A stretch of DNA of 64,000 nucleotides, taken from Strigops habroptila (lineage: Eukaryota; Chordata; Aves; Psittaciformes; Psittacidae). The stretch spans positions 26,302,995 to 26,366,994 of the forward strand of contig NC_044277.2 of the NCBI RefSeq assembly GCF_004027225.2. Reading direction: 5' to 3'. Position numbers and translations under genes: made by a program. The first letter of the stretch is position 1. Each line of letters begins with the position of its first letter. This document shows positions 8,681-20,266 of this stretch, in pieces. Under the pieces are notes generated by a model that was not told where the DNA came from, did not search any database, and saw only the letters and a program-made list of their open reading frames with translations.

Positions 8681-10993
8681 TAAGCAGTGTGCATTTCTGC
8701 TTCTGTTTGATTGTAAGCTCTTTGGGGCAGGACTTGTGTATTCTTGCATGTTTATGTGGTGTGTACTGTGCTCAGGTCCAGAGTACAATTGTGAGACTTT
8801 TGCTATGTAAATACTAAAGTCACAAATTTCAGAGTGCACGTTAAAGTTTTATCCGTCTTTTGCTCATGTCCTCAGCTGCCTTCTTTACCGATGAGCAGGG
8901 GAAGGCAGTGTGGAAGAGAGGAAGTTGCTCTCTGTATCCTCTCCAGGCTTCACAGGCTGGCCCCCTGCAGGGTATAGGGAAGAAATTCCAGCGACAGAAC
9001 TTTCTCCTCCCACAGTAGTCTGCTTTGCTGGCATCTGGCTCTGCTGGAGAGACGGGCGGCAGATGGAGCTAGTGTGGGAGGAGAAAAAGATTGGTTTAGT
9101 CAAGTGGAATATGAACAGGAGGCCAGCTCCAGTCAGGAGGAGGTTTTATGCGGAAAGAAGGGAAACACTTTCTTTTTTTCCACCTCTTCCATATGGAAAA
9201 CAGTACATTTTGAGGGCAAAGGCAGTATCGGGAGCAAGAAACAATGTTGGGTGGAATACAGTAGCATGTATGTGTGATGAGAGCACATATTTCTCCCTTT
9301 TGAAATAGGCCCATCTCCTGTTCTTCCTCTCAGCCCTTCAGAAACAAAGTGTGTTATCATATGTCAGTGCTCCCAGTCTCTTTTCAGGTTTAAGTCTGAG
9401 CCACAGGTTGCTGGGAGCTAGAAGAGTGTTTCAGGGAGTTACTCTGGTATTTAAGAGTTTTCCTAATTTGAGGCTTTGCCCTGGGCCTTTGGCCGCGCTC
9501 AGTGACATGGTCCTGGACTAAGTAGACCTAAGATCTGCCCCAGAACAGCCATTGCCGTGTTCACATTCTTTGAATAGCAGTGAAAATTCAACTTTCTTTT
9601 GACTGGGAACAGCAAAGGCTAAAAGCATGGGAAATTTGAGGCAAAGGACTTGACAACAGCGTGCATGTATTGTGCTGTACAATCCTCCGTGTCAGCACAA
9701 GTGCATAAACCAGTTGTACTTAGTAGTAAATTGTGAAAATATTACAAGTATTTCTTATGACAATAAGAATATGCAAAGTAAGGTTCAGGAAAGAAGTAGT
9801 GTACATATAGTTGAATGAAATGTTACTGAAAAATGCTTAGGATACTTAGAAAACAGGGTTGGTTTTTTTTTTCCTTTTTTTTTTTTCCATTCCTTACTGT
9901 GTCTAATAAAGTCCTTATCATACCTGTTGAGCATTATAAAATGTGGAGATAATTTATTTCCCTTTGTTGTTCTGTTTCATTTAATCCACATTCCTGACTG
10001 ACAGACAAAATGTGTGCAATAGTGTATGATGTGATGTTTTGTTTTTTTTTGTTTGTTTCCATGCGGGTTGTTAGGCTGTGAGCCAGGGCAGTTCTTAGCA
10101 GATATTTCTGTAGCTCAAAGATATTAAATAAAAATGTTATCTTTTAAAAGAAAAACAGAAAGCTGAAGTTTACAAGCTTGTATGAACATTAATTTTCCTT
10201 GTAGTTTGGTTGCCCTCTCTGAAATTTCTTTTAACCGAACATTTTCATGGATGATATGGCTTTCAATGATAGCTGAGTTGTCAATCCAGAAATGTATTCA
10301 TGTATGTAGTATTTCATGTATAGACATAGTTGAGTAGGATTCAGTTATTGGAGTACAGGACTCTGGAGGGGCACGCTTGCACTCTTGAGTCAGTGAGAGC
10401 TTTGTGGTAAAGCTGTATGAGAGGTGATTGTAAACTGATAGTTTAAATAATCATGATGAAGCTTAGGGTTCACATAGTCTTATGTGTTGGAAGATTTTAG
10501 CATTAATTTTCAAAGTCCAATGATTACCAGTTGCATCTTTGTGAGACTTTGTTTCTGACATTGTGAGAAAAACTAAGGACTACACTGCTAGCTCCGTCTT
10601 CTTAGTGCTGAACTACTGGTCCAAAACAATAACTTCACTAAGTAAGTTCACTAACAGAAGAATTTGTCCGTCAGTGTAGAGTTTCTCTACTATGTTCAGC
10701 TGTTTCTGTAGACTTGCAGAGGAAGATAGACATGAATGAGATAGTGGATGGAATAATAGTTATTAAAAGAAAATCTTACATATAAAATTGGAAAAAACAC
10801 GCAAAAGATAATAGAGCAACCAACTTTCCCTTCCCTTCCTCCCCCTCCCATCCCCCCCAGGTTTCTCACTATAGTAATAACATCTTCTGTTGCTCAGAGG
10901 TGACTCTTTTGTGTGTTATTTGGAGTGTCTACAGATGGTCTTTCACAAATATCATCCGTATAGACTAACATATATATTTATGCATATAAAATA
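8681..10993. other. Intron 1, mostly unremarkable
   Basis: Segment 8885-9310 is somewhat richer in G/C and lower in simple repeats than its surroundings. T-runs lie near 9865-9889. A C-rich stretch at 10828-10860 resembles a splice acceptor tract (CCCCCCCAG), but no exon-like sequence follows. Confidence 0.45.
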
Positions 10994-11311
10994 AGCCCCT
11001 GAAGGGGGCCTGTAAGGATGCTCGGGAGGGGCTCTTTGTTAGGGACTGTAGTGATAGGACAAGGGATAACAGGTTCAAACTTAAACAGGGGAAGTTTAGA
11101 TTAGATATAAGGAAGAAGTTCTTTACAGTGAGGGTGGTGAAGCACTGGAATGGGTTGCCCAGGCAGGTTGTGGATGCTCCATCCCTGGTGGTGGTCAAGG
11201 CCAGGTTGGACAGAACCTTGGGCAACATGGTCTAGTGTGAGATGTCCCTGTCCATGGCAGGGGGGTTGGAACTAAGGTCCTTTCCAACCTTAACTATTCT
11301 ATGATTCTATG
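10994..11311 (+). mobile_element. CR1 LINE, 5'-truncated
   Basis: Begins at agcccctgaagggggcctg and retains the CR1 ORF2 C-terminal segment: gggctctttgttagggactg, a block encoding [25 protein letters not shown] residues, and then atggtctagtg. It then has the 3' UTR ggcaggggggttggaact and ends ATTCTATGATTCTATG at 11311. It is relatively little diverged and close in sequence to the copy at 23662-24318. Confidence 0.95.
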
Positions 11312-13898
11312 TTTTCCTAAAAACAGTAATATTGTACTGTTTGAGCTGGTATTATCCTGTGAGTTTATCTTCTAATGTTATCTATTAATTTATATATATA
11401 TTTAAGTGATAAGTATGTGTATATTTACTATGAAATGTTCAATATAAAAGAAATTGAAAAATGATGTCACCGTTTTGTTAAGGGAAAAATGGTTACTGAA
11501 ACAAGAATACTGTGGTTGGAAGACAGGATCAGCATGAATCTGGAATAAGATTAATCTCTGGATCCTAATACTGCTTATTTTTACACAGTCAAGCACCTGT
11601 GTAAACCCTGTTGAGCAAAGAAGTGTTTTTTTAGAGTGGTACCTAGCTTCATTGACTGCATCTGTAATGTGGAAAACACTAGAGAGAAAGCATGCTTCAT
11701 CATCTCTCTCATCAAGCTGGCAGTTACGCTCTATTTTCCTTCTTCTAATGCTAAATATGTAGACTTCAATCCCTAGGGTAGGTCTTAAAATGACTCCTAT
11801 TGTGAGCAGCTCTGTAAAGCCATACAGTTTTTTCTCCATTTTCAGAGGTGGGACAGTTAAATTGCATACTGTGGAACAAAATACAGTAGAATCTGAACTT
11901 CAGGAAAATACCATCAGTTTCCTTCATGGTAATAAGTGCCTGAGAACCCCATTGTTTTCATTGTTAATAACTTTACAATTAGCCTCCAGCTCCTGCTGAA
12001 TGATAAAGCATGACCTTTTCTCCCATAGCCTTTGGGTCTTTTAAGCTTAAAAACAGACCAGTTTAATTCTTCAGCTGGTAACTGAAAGGGAATAAACATT
12101 TGGAATGGGAAAAAGTCCTCCAATATCAGCTTTACACACTTTTTAACAAGTGGGCTTGATTGTCAGGTTTGCAAGTGCAACACAATATTTTTGTAATTTG
12201 TTAAAATTCAAGCTCAAAACTATGTAGAAGCAATTAAGATGGTTTTGATATAACTAGTGGCATGTGTCCTAAAAGGAACTTACAGAATCTTCTACATTGT
12301 TTTTAGTTGCAGTCAGTTTGCATGGTTCTCAGTTATTTAAATTCTGAATCTCACTCTTGCATAAGGTATCAGCTAAATGAATTGGATTTTTGTTAGAAAA
12401 AGAAGTTTGAACTGAAATTATTAGGATGGAGAGGAATTATTGAATCAGGTGGTGGAGGTGGTTAGTGGGTGAAATATTAGTCAATAAAAACATAGATATA
12501 ATGTGGCGTATTTCCTGTTTGCTTTTGAGGAAATTCAGGTACATAGAAAACCTCCTGTAAAGGCTGCTAATGAGCAGATATATCTAGATAAGGAAAATAA
12601 TGGGAAAGTTATGTGTCTGATTGATAGGCAACAGAACACTTTCTTGTTGTAGGAGGTGGATAACTACTATATAATGAACTGGCTCTCATTTGATAGGAAG
12701 AAATACATATAGAGACTACTAGCTGGCAGAGTGCATTCTCTACTGTAATTTAAACAATAATTCCTGTTTACAAAAATTTCAGTTGGTCAATTTGAATGAA
12801 ATTATTTTGTGCTACTAATGTTGCAGGAAGGTTATTGATTATATTGCCTGTATTTTGATCAAAGACAGATTGAAAAGATGGTCCCGGTTCTTAGGAGTTC
12901 ACAATTTATGTAGTATGTTAGACCAAGACATATTTAGTTATATTTGTGGTTCATTTTATTGTCCTATTGCAAATTTTTGACTGTTTAGTGTTTATGCATC
13001 AGACCTCCTAGGGATTCTCAATTCAACTAAAGAAATAAAATGGTTCAAAGATTTATGTAATCACCTTATGTAGGGAAAGATAAATCTACCAAAATTAGGA
13101 ATACTCCCAAAATCAGGATATTCCTAATTTTTTCTGACATGAGGTCTTACTAAAACAAATACACAATTTGTTAGCCCACCTAAAACCCCTGAATGAACCC
13201 AAGCTCTCCCTCTTCCATTATTGAGAAGGCATAATGTAAAACTCCTGCATAACCATTCATTGTTTCTTCAGAGTGGATATATTGTGTTCTTTAACTGGTT
13301 TAAGATTTATGCTGCTCTTCGTCAGTTTTATTTGAATCCATCTAAAAGGTCAGTGCTTGCTCTAGGCATCTCAGCTCTTCTTATGCACTCAGCAAGACTG
13401 AGTTGTAAGAGTTTATAAGATAGAATGCAGTATTATATAGAAAAAATTTCAAACTATATCTGTTTTCAGTATTTTAGTCTGTCTCATTCTTCTGCTTTAC
13501 CAAATAATCATTTTGTGGGGTTAAACACTGGAAGACTTTGGGTTAATGCTTTTTGAAGATCTTTAAAGTAACAATGTAACTTTTAAAAAATTTTAATTAT
13601 CTTTTTAAATTGCTTAATTCTTCTCACTTCTCTGTTTCTGATTCCACTTTATTGTCTGACCTGTTTGCTGTCCTTAAACTACACTATTGACCATAATCTG
13701 AAGGAGCAGGCTAAGTCTGTTTAATTTGTTATCTGTGATATGTCAAATGACAGATTTGGTTTCACTTTGAATGAGGAAGACCAGGATTAGTGCTGCAAAC
13801 ATGGTTTTAGTTGGCACTGAAATGGATTTGAAAAATAATTGTGATTAGAGCTTTATCCTTTAAAGAGGGGTCATGCTATTTGGAACTTTTATTTATTG

Positions 13899-13911
13899 GT
13901 TGCCTGGCAAC
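13899..13911. promoter_or_regulatory. Perfect RFX X-box-type palindrome
   Basis: GTTGCC-T-GGCAAC is an exact inverted repeat. It matches the RFX-family consensus GTNRCC(N0-3)RGYAAC on both strands. It sits inside relatively simple-repeat-free AT-rich sequence, with ATTGG immediately upstream (CCAAT on the other strand). It is a candidate intronic enhancer site; no functional evidence is available from sequence alone. Confidence 0.5.
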
Positions 13912-16900
13912 TCTTCATTCATGTTCTTGCTTATCATCATTCATTATTTTGCTGTACAGTAAGAGCAAATACGTGGTAACAATTTATTTGCTGAATTAAA
14001 ATTGACATATAAATTACTGAAATAGAAAAGAATATTTCTGTAGTTTTACTTACTAACCGAAAGTGTTGGTACAATGCTTCTCTACTTATTAACATCTGGT
14101 TTATACCAGCTGAGGAGTAATCTGTGCTTCAGATGTGATCATAATGTTCCTGGCATGCCTTTTGAGGTATTACGGTACATAATTGACTTAGGGGCTTGTT
14201 CAGGTGTTCTTGTCATGCTTAAAATCTCTTGTTAATTTCAGGATCAAGGCTTCAGGATATGAAAAAACTTATCTCCTGTGCTTTCAGTTTTGGCATTAGG
14301 CAACCGAGTCTCAAGTGCTGAGACTTGAACCCATTATTGGGGAAGGGGTTTAAAATTCTGGGATTAAAACTGCTGCGACATGGGATGTGCAGCTGAAGCA
14401 ATGAGCCACAATAGAGCATTAAAGTCACTCGATGCTTTCTCATTGTAGAACAATAGCAGTTTTTATCACACTGTGAGAAAACATGCATAAAGCATATTAT
14501 TTGACAATTGTTTTGTGACTGTGGATGAAAAATATTTTGCCTTTTGTATTAATTCTTTATGAATCATACTGTGATTGACACCTGTGTGGAACAGCATTGT
14601 GGAATGGGGCAGTTGTGCTGTGGAGTATTCGTAGAAGATGCCTCTGCATGTTGGGAGGAATATTGGAACAAATTCCTTATGGCTGCATCTTAAAAGAGCA
14701 TCTATCGCTGTGGGGCCAGGGTGGAAGTAGATTTGTCTCTCTGCTGCTACCTCTCGGTAGCAGTGCCTTTGCCTCAATACTGGACAGCTCAGAGCTTAGG
14801 GAAAGAATGTCCCTCTAAGACTGATACCCTCAGCTTTGAGCTTCTGGTTGTATTAACTCAGCAGTACTCTTCATACCATGCCATGATTATGGGGGACAAA
14901 GTAACTGCTGTGAGACAAATCTACTTTGATTTTCATAAGCTTTTCCCTCTCACAAGATATGTTTGTAATACATGAAGATGCTGTTATGCGTTTTTCCCGT
15001 TTATGCAATAGTTGAACTGGTTTCACAGTTGTATAGATAATTTGAGAAGAAATGCTATCCTCAGAAAATCTGGTCTTTGTTTTTTTCCGCTTGATCTTGT
15101 AGAGAAACAGCCATTTTATTTCATTGGTCCTGTTCGTTTTTGCTGACATCTAATCAAATTTCACTTACAAGTGTGAAATACAGGTTGGCAAGGGGGAGAC
15201 TTACCTTGTCAGAAAATTACCAGCTGAAAGGCACATGGAAACGTATCAATTTCTTTAAAACATAGATAGCAAAAGAGAAAACCAAGCATTGCTTTCAATT
15301 AGTAGAAAGACACTTCCTTTAAATGTATCAGTGGGCATTTACAACATGCACCAAAGAGGAAATTGCTTCCTTTTTGTACTGCATCTGGATCTAAAGGTGA
15401 TGATCCTGTCATATTTTTCTTTCTTACCTCAGACTGGTTGTGTGATGCTCTTCTAGGATATTGTTTTGATCCACTGTCTTTGCAGAGAAATTGACAGATC
15501 GTGTTTGTCTACATGTCATGGTTTACATCCTGTACAGAATAGTAATAATACATTTAATTGCACATAGAATAAATGATCTGTCTTTCACACAATAAAATCT
15601 GTTATTATTACTGCAAGTAATAGTTTTATAGTGCTAACTATACAGCATGATTTTAGTCTTCGCAAGTGAGGCTTTTTTTTTTTTCTTTAATTACTTCTAT
15701 GTATTTAAAAAAATAAAATAATATATAAAAAACCCCAGACAACCAACAAACGGAACCCAGGACTGTGTTCTGTTTTTTTATTTTCCTCATTGATTATGAA
15801 GTGCTGGATTCTGATATTTCTGTCCTTCATTACTTGTACATGGAATGTCATCTTTGGTAAGGTCTTTATTATCTCTTTCTTTGTTGCATGTATTTTTAAA
15901 TATGTTGGGAAAAGGAGATTATGTGAGTAAGTGACTGTGGCACGAGGGCATGGAGATCTGAGTTTTGTGTCCAGTTCCATCGAGAGTCTTCATATCGATC
16001 ACATAGCTTATCCATCTTTGTAACCTTTCTTGTACAAATATGAAGTGGACTAATTGAAGAGTGTTTGCTGCCTTTTCCAATACTTGTCAAGATCAATAGA
16101 AGTGATGTAAAAGAGCCAGGAATATGTCTTCATCATTCACTTGTCTCAGAACTACTTAACTTTTTTCGTAATAAGTAGTAGAGGGATATCATAAAATGTG
16201 AATACAGCATTTCAATTTGATCATCTGTGTAATCATTCAAGTAGTGAATATGTTAAAACAGACAAGTACCAGATCAAAAAAGGTGAAAAACATGTCTACG
16301 ACACTTCAAACACTGGTTAATTTAGTTTTGTTGCCTTTTTTTAAAGTGTAAGTACCAAAACTTGGTAGAGAACATTATCAGTAGGGTTATGTGAAGAATG
16401 TCATTAGATGACTGAAGATAGAGACTATCATATTCTCTTTCAGAATGAAAGTTTGAATAATTTTTGTTACCCCAATACAAAACCAAATAGTCTGCTCAAA
16501 ATTTATTTAAATAAATGTAAAAGTCTTAACAATTAAAATGGATTTTGGATCAGATCATAAATATTATAAAATGCAAAATTAAAAACTGCTCTTTTTGAAT
16601 GAATGTACTGTTTAGTAATTAAATTGTTCCAGAAACATTCATATTGGCTTGTCATCACAGTACCTAAGCTGCTTCTTTTTTGAATATTTGTGGATTTTTA
16701 TGAAATACAATAAAAGATTGGGCTATCACTGCTCCAGGTATTAATGTTTTTTATTAGATACCACTAATAGGCAGATGTGCTGCTCACATATCCCTGGATG
16801 TTAAAAACGTAATAGTGGGAGGATGAGGCACTGGGGAAGTAAGAGATTTGCTATGCTGATGTGTTAGGTATGGTAGAAGTGGAAACTGAATCTTGTTTTT

Positions 16901-16935
16901 TTTTTCAGGCTTCCTGTACTATAAGTTCACATTAC

Positions 16936-17042
16936 AACCTTCCTTCTTTCAACTTTCCTCCTTACTTTTCCTTACTTCTTTCTTTCTTATCTCCTGTTTT
17001 CATCTTATTTTTTTAGTTTTCCCTTCTTTCCTTTCAACTTGT
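16936..17042 (+). repeat. Pyrimidine tract (CTTT/CCTT-rich)
   Basis: Continuous T/C-rich words (ccttccttctttc, cctccttac, ttctttctttctt). Low complexity. Confidence 0.7.
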
Positions 17043-17092
17043 TTTCATACAGACTATTGCCAGCAGCCAGGGAAAATCATCAGTCATTACTG

Positions 17093-17240
17093 AACCATAG
17101 AATCAGAGATATTAGAGATGGAAAGATTTATCAAGAGCCTATTTCTCTGCCAGTGCAGGATTGCTAACTGTTGCATATTTGCTGGAGTTTTGTCAAGTTT
17201 TAAAATCCACAGTGGTGGGACTTCTAAAATTAGAATTGAA
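17093..17240 (-). mobile_element. Ancient CR1/L3-like 3'-end relic
   Basis: The plus strand starts with catagaatcagagatattagag followed by atggaaag. It then shows ctgccagtgcaggattg, ctggagttttgtcaagtttt and a gtggtgggactt block. This is the order seen in the reverse complement of old amniote CR1/L3 3' ends. The many substitutions suggest an old insertion. Confidence 0.55.
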
Positions 17241-20172
17241 AAAAAACCCCAAACCTGGTAGAAGTACAGTAGAACAACTACAGTGGAAGATTTCATTTCA
17301 ATAGATGTTTCGTTTGGCTACTGGCAAGAGATTGAAGTTGGCTGAGGTTAGGCAAGTTTTGATAGAAAATGATGTCTATTCTGTAATCCAAGATAACAGA
17401 AGCTGTTTATGAGCATAGATGGCATGCACCAATTGGTAATTCGGTGTATTTCTTTGACTTTACAGAATGAAAAATACAGGAGGGGCAGAGAGAGATGAAG
17501 GATTGATTTAATTTTTCACTCAATTTGAAATCCTTCGTACAGTTCAAATGGACTAACACTGCCTGATTCTAAAAGATATGTAGATGTGTCTGAATTGCTG
17601 ACAGGAGGGCTTGACATGCTTATGATAATTTTCTTGAAGTACTATGCCTTATTGTATTGAAGTATTAATACCTAGTGAATAAAACTGGATGTTAGTAGGA
17701 GTGTTATGGATAACTGGGTATTATGCTCTGTTAAAGAATCTTATTTTGGAATTTCATGCATTACATCATTACCATGGTCACAAACACAGATTTAAAGATG
17801 TTCATGACACTGGCACATATGAGCTATCATAATGTCCATGCTTTGCAAAGTATTTAGCACTTAGGAAACAAGGATCTCAAGATATTTAATGTGGAAATGT
17901 TGAGTTTGTTTACTGATATACATCGTGATAATGAGATTTGTGCAGGGTGATTTGCATGAGCTGTATTTTCCAGCAAGTGTGCAAGCTGTAAGGTTAGATT
18001 GAGAAAGGGATTTGGTTTGCAAAAACAGTACTTAAATTTAGGTGTTCAGATGTGCTGTATATGTTTCCTATATGTTAATAAGTCTGCTTCCTGAAGTCAA
18101 TGAAACAGAGAGACTAATTCAGCCGACCAACCAGTTAATATTTGTATCAGAGTGAATTGAATCTCTTTTTCTGGGCTCTACTGTTAGTATTAACTAATAG
18201 TGTGATTCCGTTGCTTATGAGTGGGCATCCAGCACCATTTAAGATGCCTTTGTCCGAGATGTGCAAAAGACTGACAGAAATAACATGGGACCTATGAAAG
18301 CTTCACCTTTTTAGGCTAGCAATGGGAGGGCAGGCTGTGTGTCCTAAGTAATCTGAGATGACGCTAGACACTTCTGTTTAGTTAACTAAATCCTGTTCCC
18401 AATTTTAAGTGATGGTGGAGGGTGTTAAGACACCTGTATCTACAAGGCTCCCCCAGGTAGACACTGGCAGTCAGATGTCGTAATGTGGGGCTGAATCCCT
18501 GCCCTCTGCAATGATGGGATTCATTAACACTTGTCTAGGTACCTGGTGCTGTTTAGGCCTTTGGGTCTGTCTTGCTTGGCCTCTAGATAATGTTACAGAA
18601 AAGCATGGGCCTCCTAAAAGGTCTGATGATATATCTGCCAGCCCCTGGATAATGTAGATCACCTCAGATCACACCAGACACCTGTACTTCTAATAAAAGC
18701 AAGGGCATAACTCCATTTTTATGGTACTAGAATTTTTACCCTGTCACTCTGGTGCCCTGCATGTTAAGTACATTATCCTTTAGCACAAGAGGCTAACACT
18801 TTCTTACGTCTTTAGAGCTCAGTATTTTTAATAATTGGTTAGGGATACAAAGAACACAACATTTCTCTGCTGGCATCGAGGCAGTTTTCCCTTCAGCTGT
18901 AACGAGACCAGGTCTAGCCCTGTTTAAATCTGAGTAAAACATATTACCTAAGTTATAGCAAATACTGCTCACATGTTTTACAAAGTCAGTGCTTCTGACT
19001 GTTACTTGATGCCTTACTGTAAATGATTTTAAAGGCTGTCTTTCCTTCCTAGACATACAAACCTCTAAACAGCTATTTGTTGCTCTTGAGAGGAGAGAAC
19101 AGAATGTTAAGCATCTTTATAAAAAGTAATTAGAAAATATATTTTAGAAAGATAAGCTTACTAGATGTCTATTGTCTGATAGACAATCCCTAAGAAGATA
19201 AAAATCAAAATGACATTTTAATAATTTATTTGGGTAAGAGCCCTAGGCTCTCAAGAATAATTAGCAATGTTTTCAAGTATTTCTGTTATGTAAAGTCACC
19301 TGTGGATTAATTCAACAGAAATTTACATTTCTGTGTTGATACTAGAATTTAGATCTCATCATAGGCGGGTATGTATTTCATTGATCTATTTACAACACTT
19401 GCTTTAGGTCTTCAGAACTGAGGAGTTAACTGAGTCAGAATAAGAGTGTTATTGATCAGCTTATATTTATATATTTACTTATTATTTATAAATCCAAAAT
19501 TTGAAATACCTGAATGTGCTACCTGATGTACTATTTAAATGAGTTTTCTGCTATCATGTAATTATAGAGAGAATAGATCTATTGTTGATTTTTAGGTCTG
19601 CGTTTGGGAAGGAAGAGTGATATGTCTGCAATCTTTTATTCTAGAAAAGCTTCCTTTGTGATATTTAGCTATACTTTTTTTTTTTTTTTTCCGCACTGAC
19701 AGGCTCATTTAGAGAAAAAATCCAGTATTTTAGTTCCTTTGTGAATAAACCTATCATTTTTCCTTGCTGCCAAAAGAATTCACTTTTTGTCCCAACAGTG
19801 AGATAGAGTCATTTTTCTTCATAGATTAATTGCTTAGATGCCTTTTCCACTGAGATATTAGAGAATTTTTTTCTACATGCAAGATCTTTCTAAGGAGGTG
19901 ATGTCAATTTAATTTGAGCCAAAAGATTTGAATTCTATAGAAATATATTCTTTCTTTGGCTTTGATCAAAATAAAAAATCTGTTCCATTAAAAGGAGTTT
20001 TTAATGCCTTTATGAATATTCCCTCCCTACTTTAAATTTTCAGCGGCAGAGGAAATGATTCTTAAGGTGAAACTAAACTTTAAAAGTGTTCGAACAATAC
20101 ATTCTGTGATATTTTGTAAATGTTATGAGTGTCTAAGGATGGAAGAGCCTAAAGCAACTGTAGCTTTTCTCA
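17241..20172. other. Intron 1, no gene recognised
   Basis: A denser, GC-richer block at about 18400-18680 looks repeat-like but I cannot name the family. The rest is AT-rich, with a T16 run at 19675-19690. Confidence 0.45.
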
Positions 20173-20266
20173 CTCTAGGGACATGGTTTCGTGATGGACT
20201 TGGCAGTGTTAGGTTAACGCTTGGACTCGGTGATCTTAAAGGTCTTTTCCAACCTAATGATTCTAT
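20173..20266 (+). mobile_element. CR1 LINE 3'-UTR fragment
   Basis: Contains gggacatggtttcgtgatgg, cttggcagtgttaggttaac, ttggactcggtgatcttaaa and ggtcttttccaacc, ending attctatta. This is the standard CR1 3' UTR. Only about the last 95 bases remain. It is the same subfamily type as the copy at 5593-5920 (both have tggacttggcagt/ttaacg-like words). Confidence 0.9.

Larger units (their letters stand above)
11312..17092. other. Intron 1, no gene; a few motif-level features
   Basis: AT-rich intron. Notable are an RFX-type palindrome at 13899-13911 and a pyrimidine-rich tract at 16936-17042. Frames at 11402-11839 (-) and 14466-14777 (-) have no recognised similarity. Confidence 0.5.

Noticed and set aside
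9481..9530. Possible CR1 trace (agtgacatggtcctggac)
   Set aside because: Only one short word matches, and neighbouring CR1 landmarks and the ATTCTATG terminus are missing.
10828..10870. Pyrimidine tract ending in CCCCCCCAG, looking like a splice acceptor
   Set aside because: The following sequence does not encode the expected MMP16 exon 2 residues and soon meets stop codons. It is more likely a chance polypyrimidine tract.
11402..11839. 145-codon minus-strand frame
   Set aside because: No recognisable motif or domain, AT-rich codon use like surrounding intron, and no flanking splice signals that would make it an exon.
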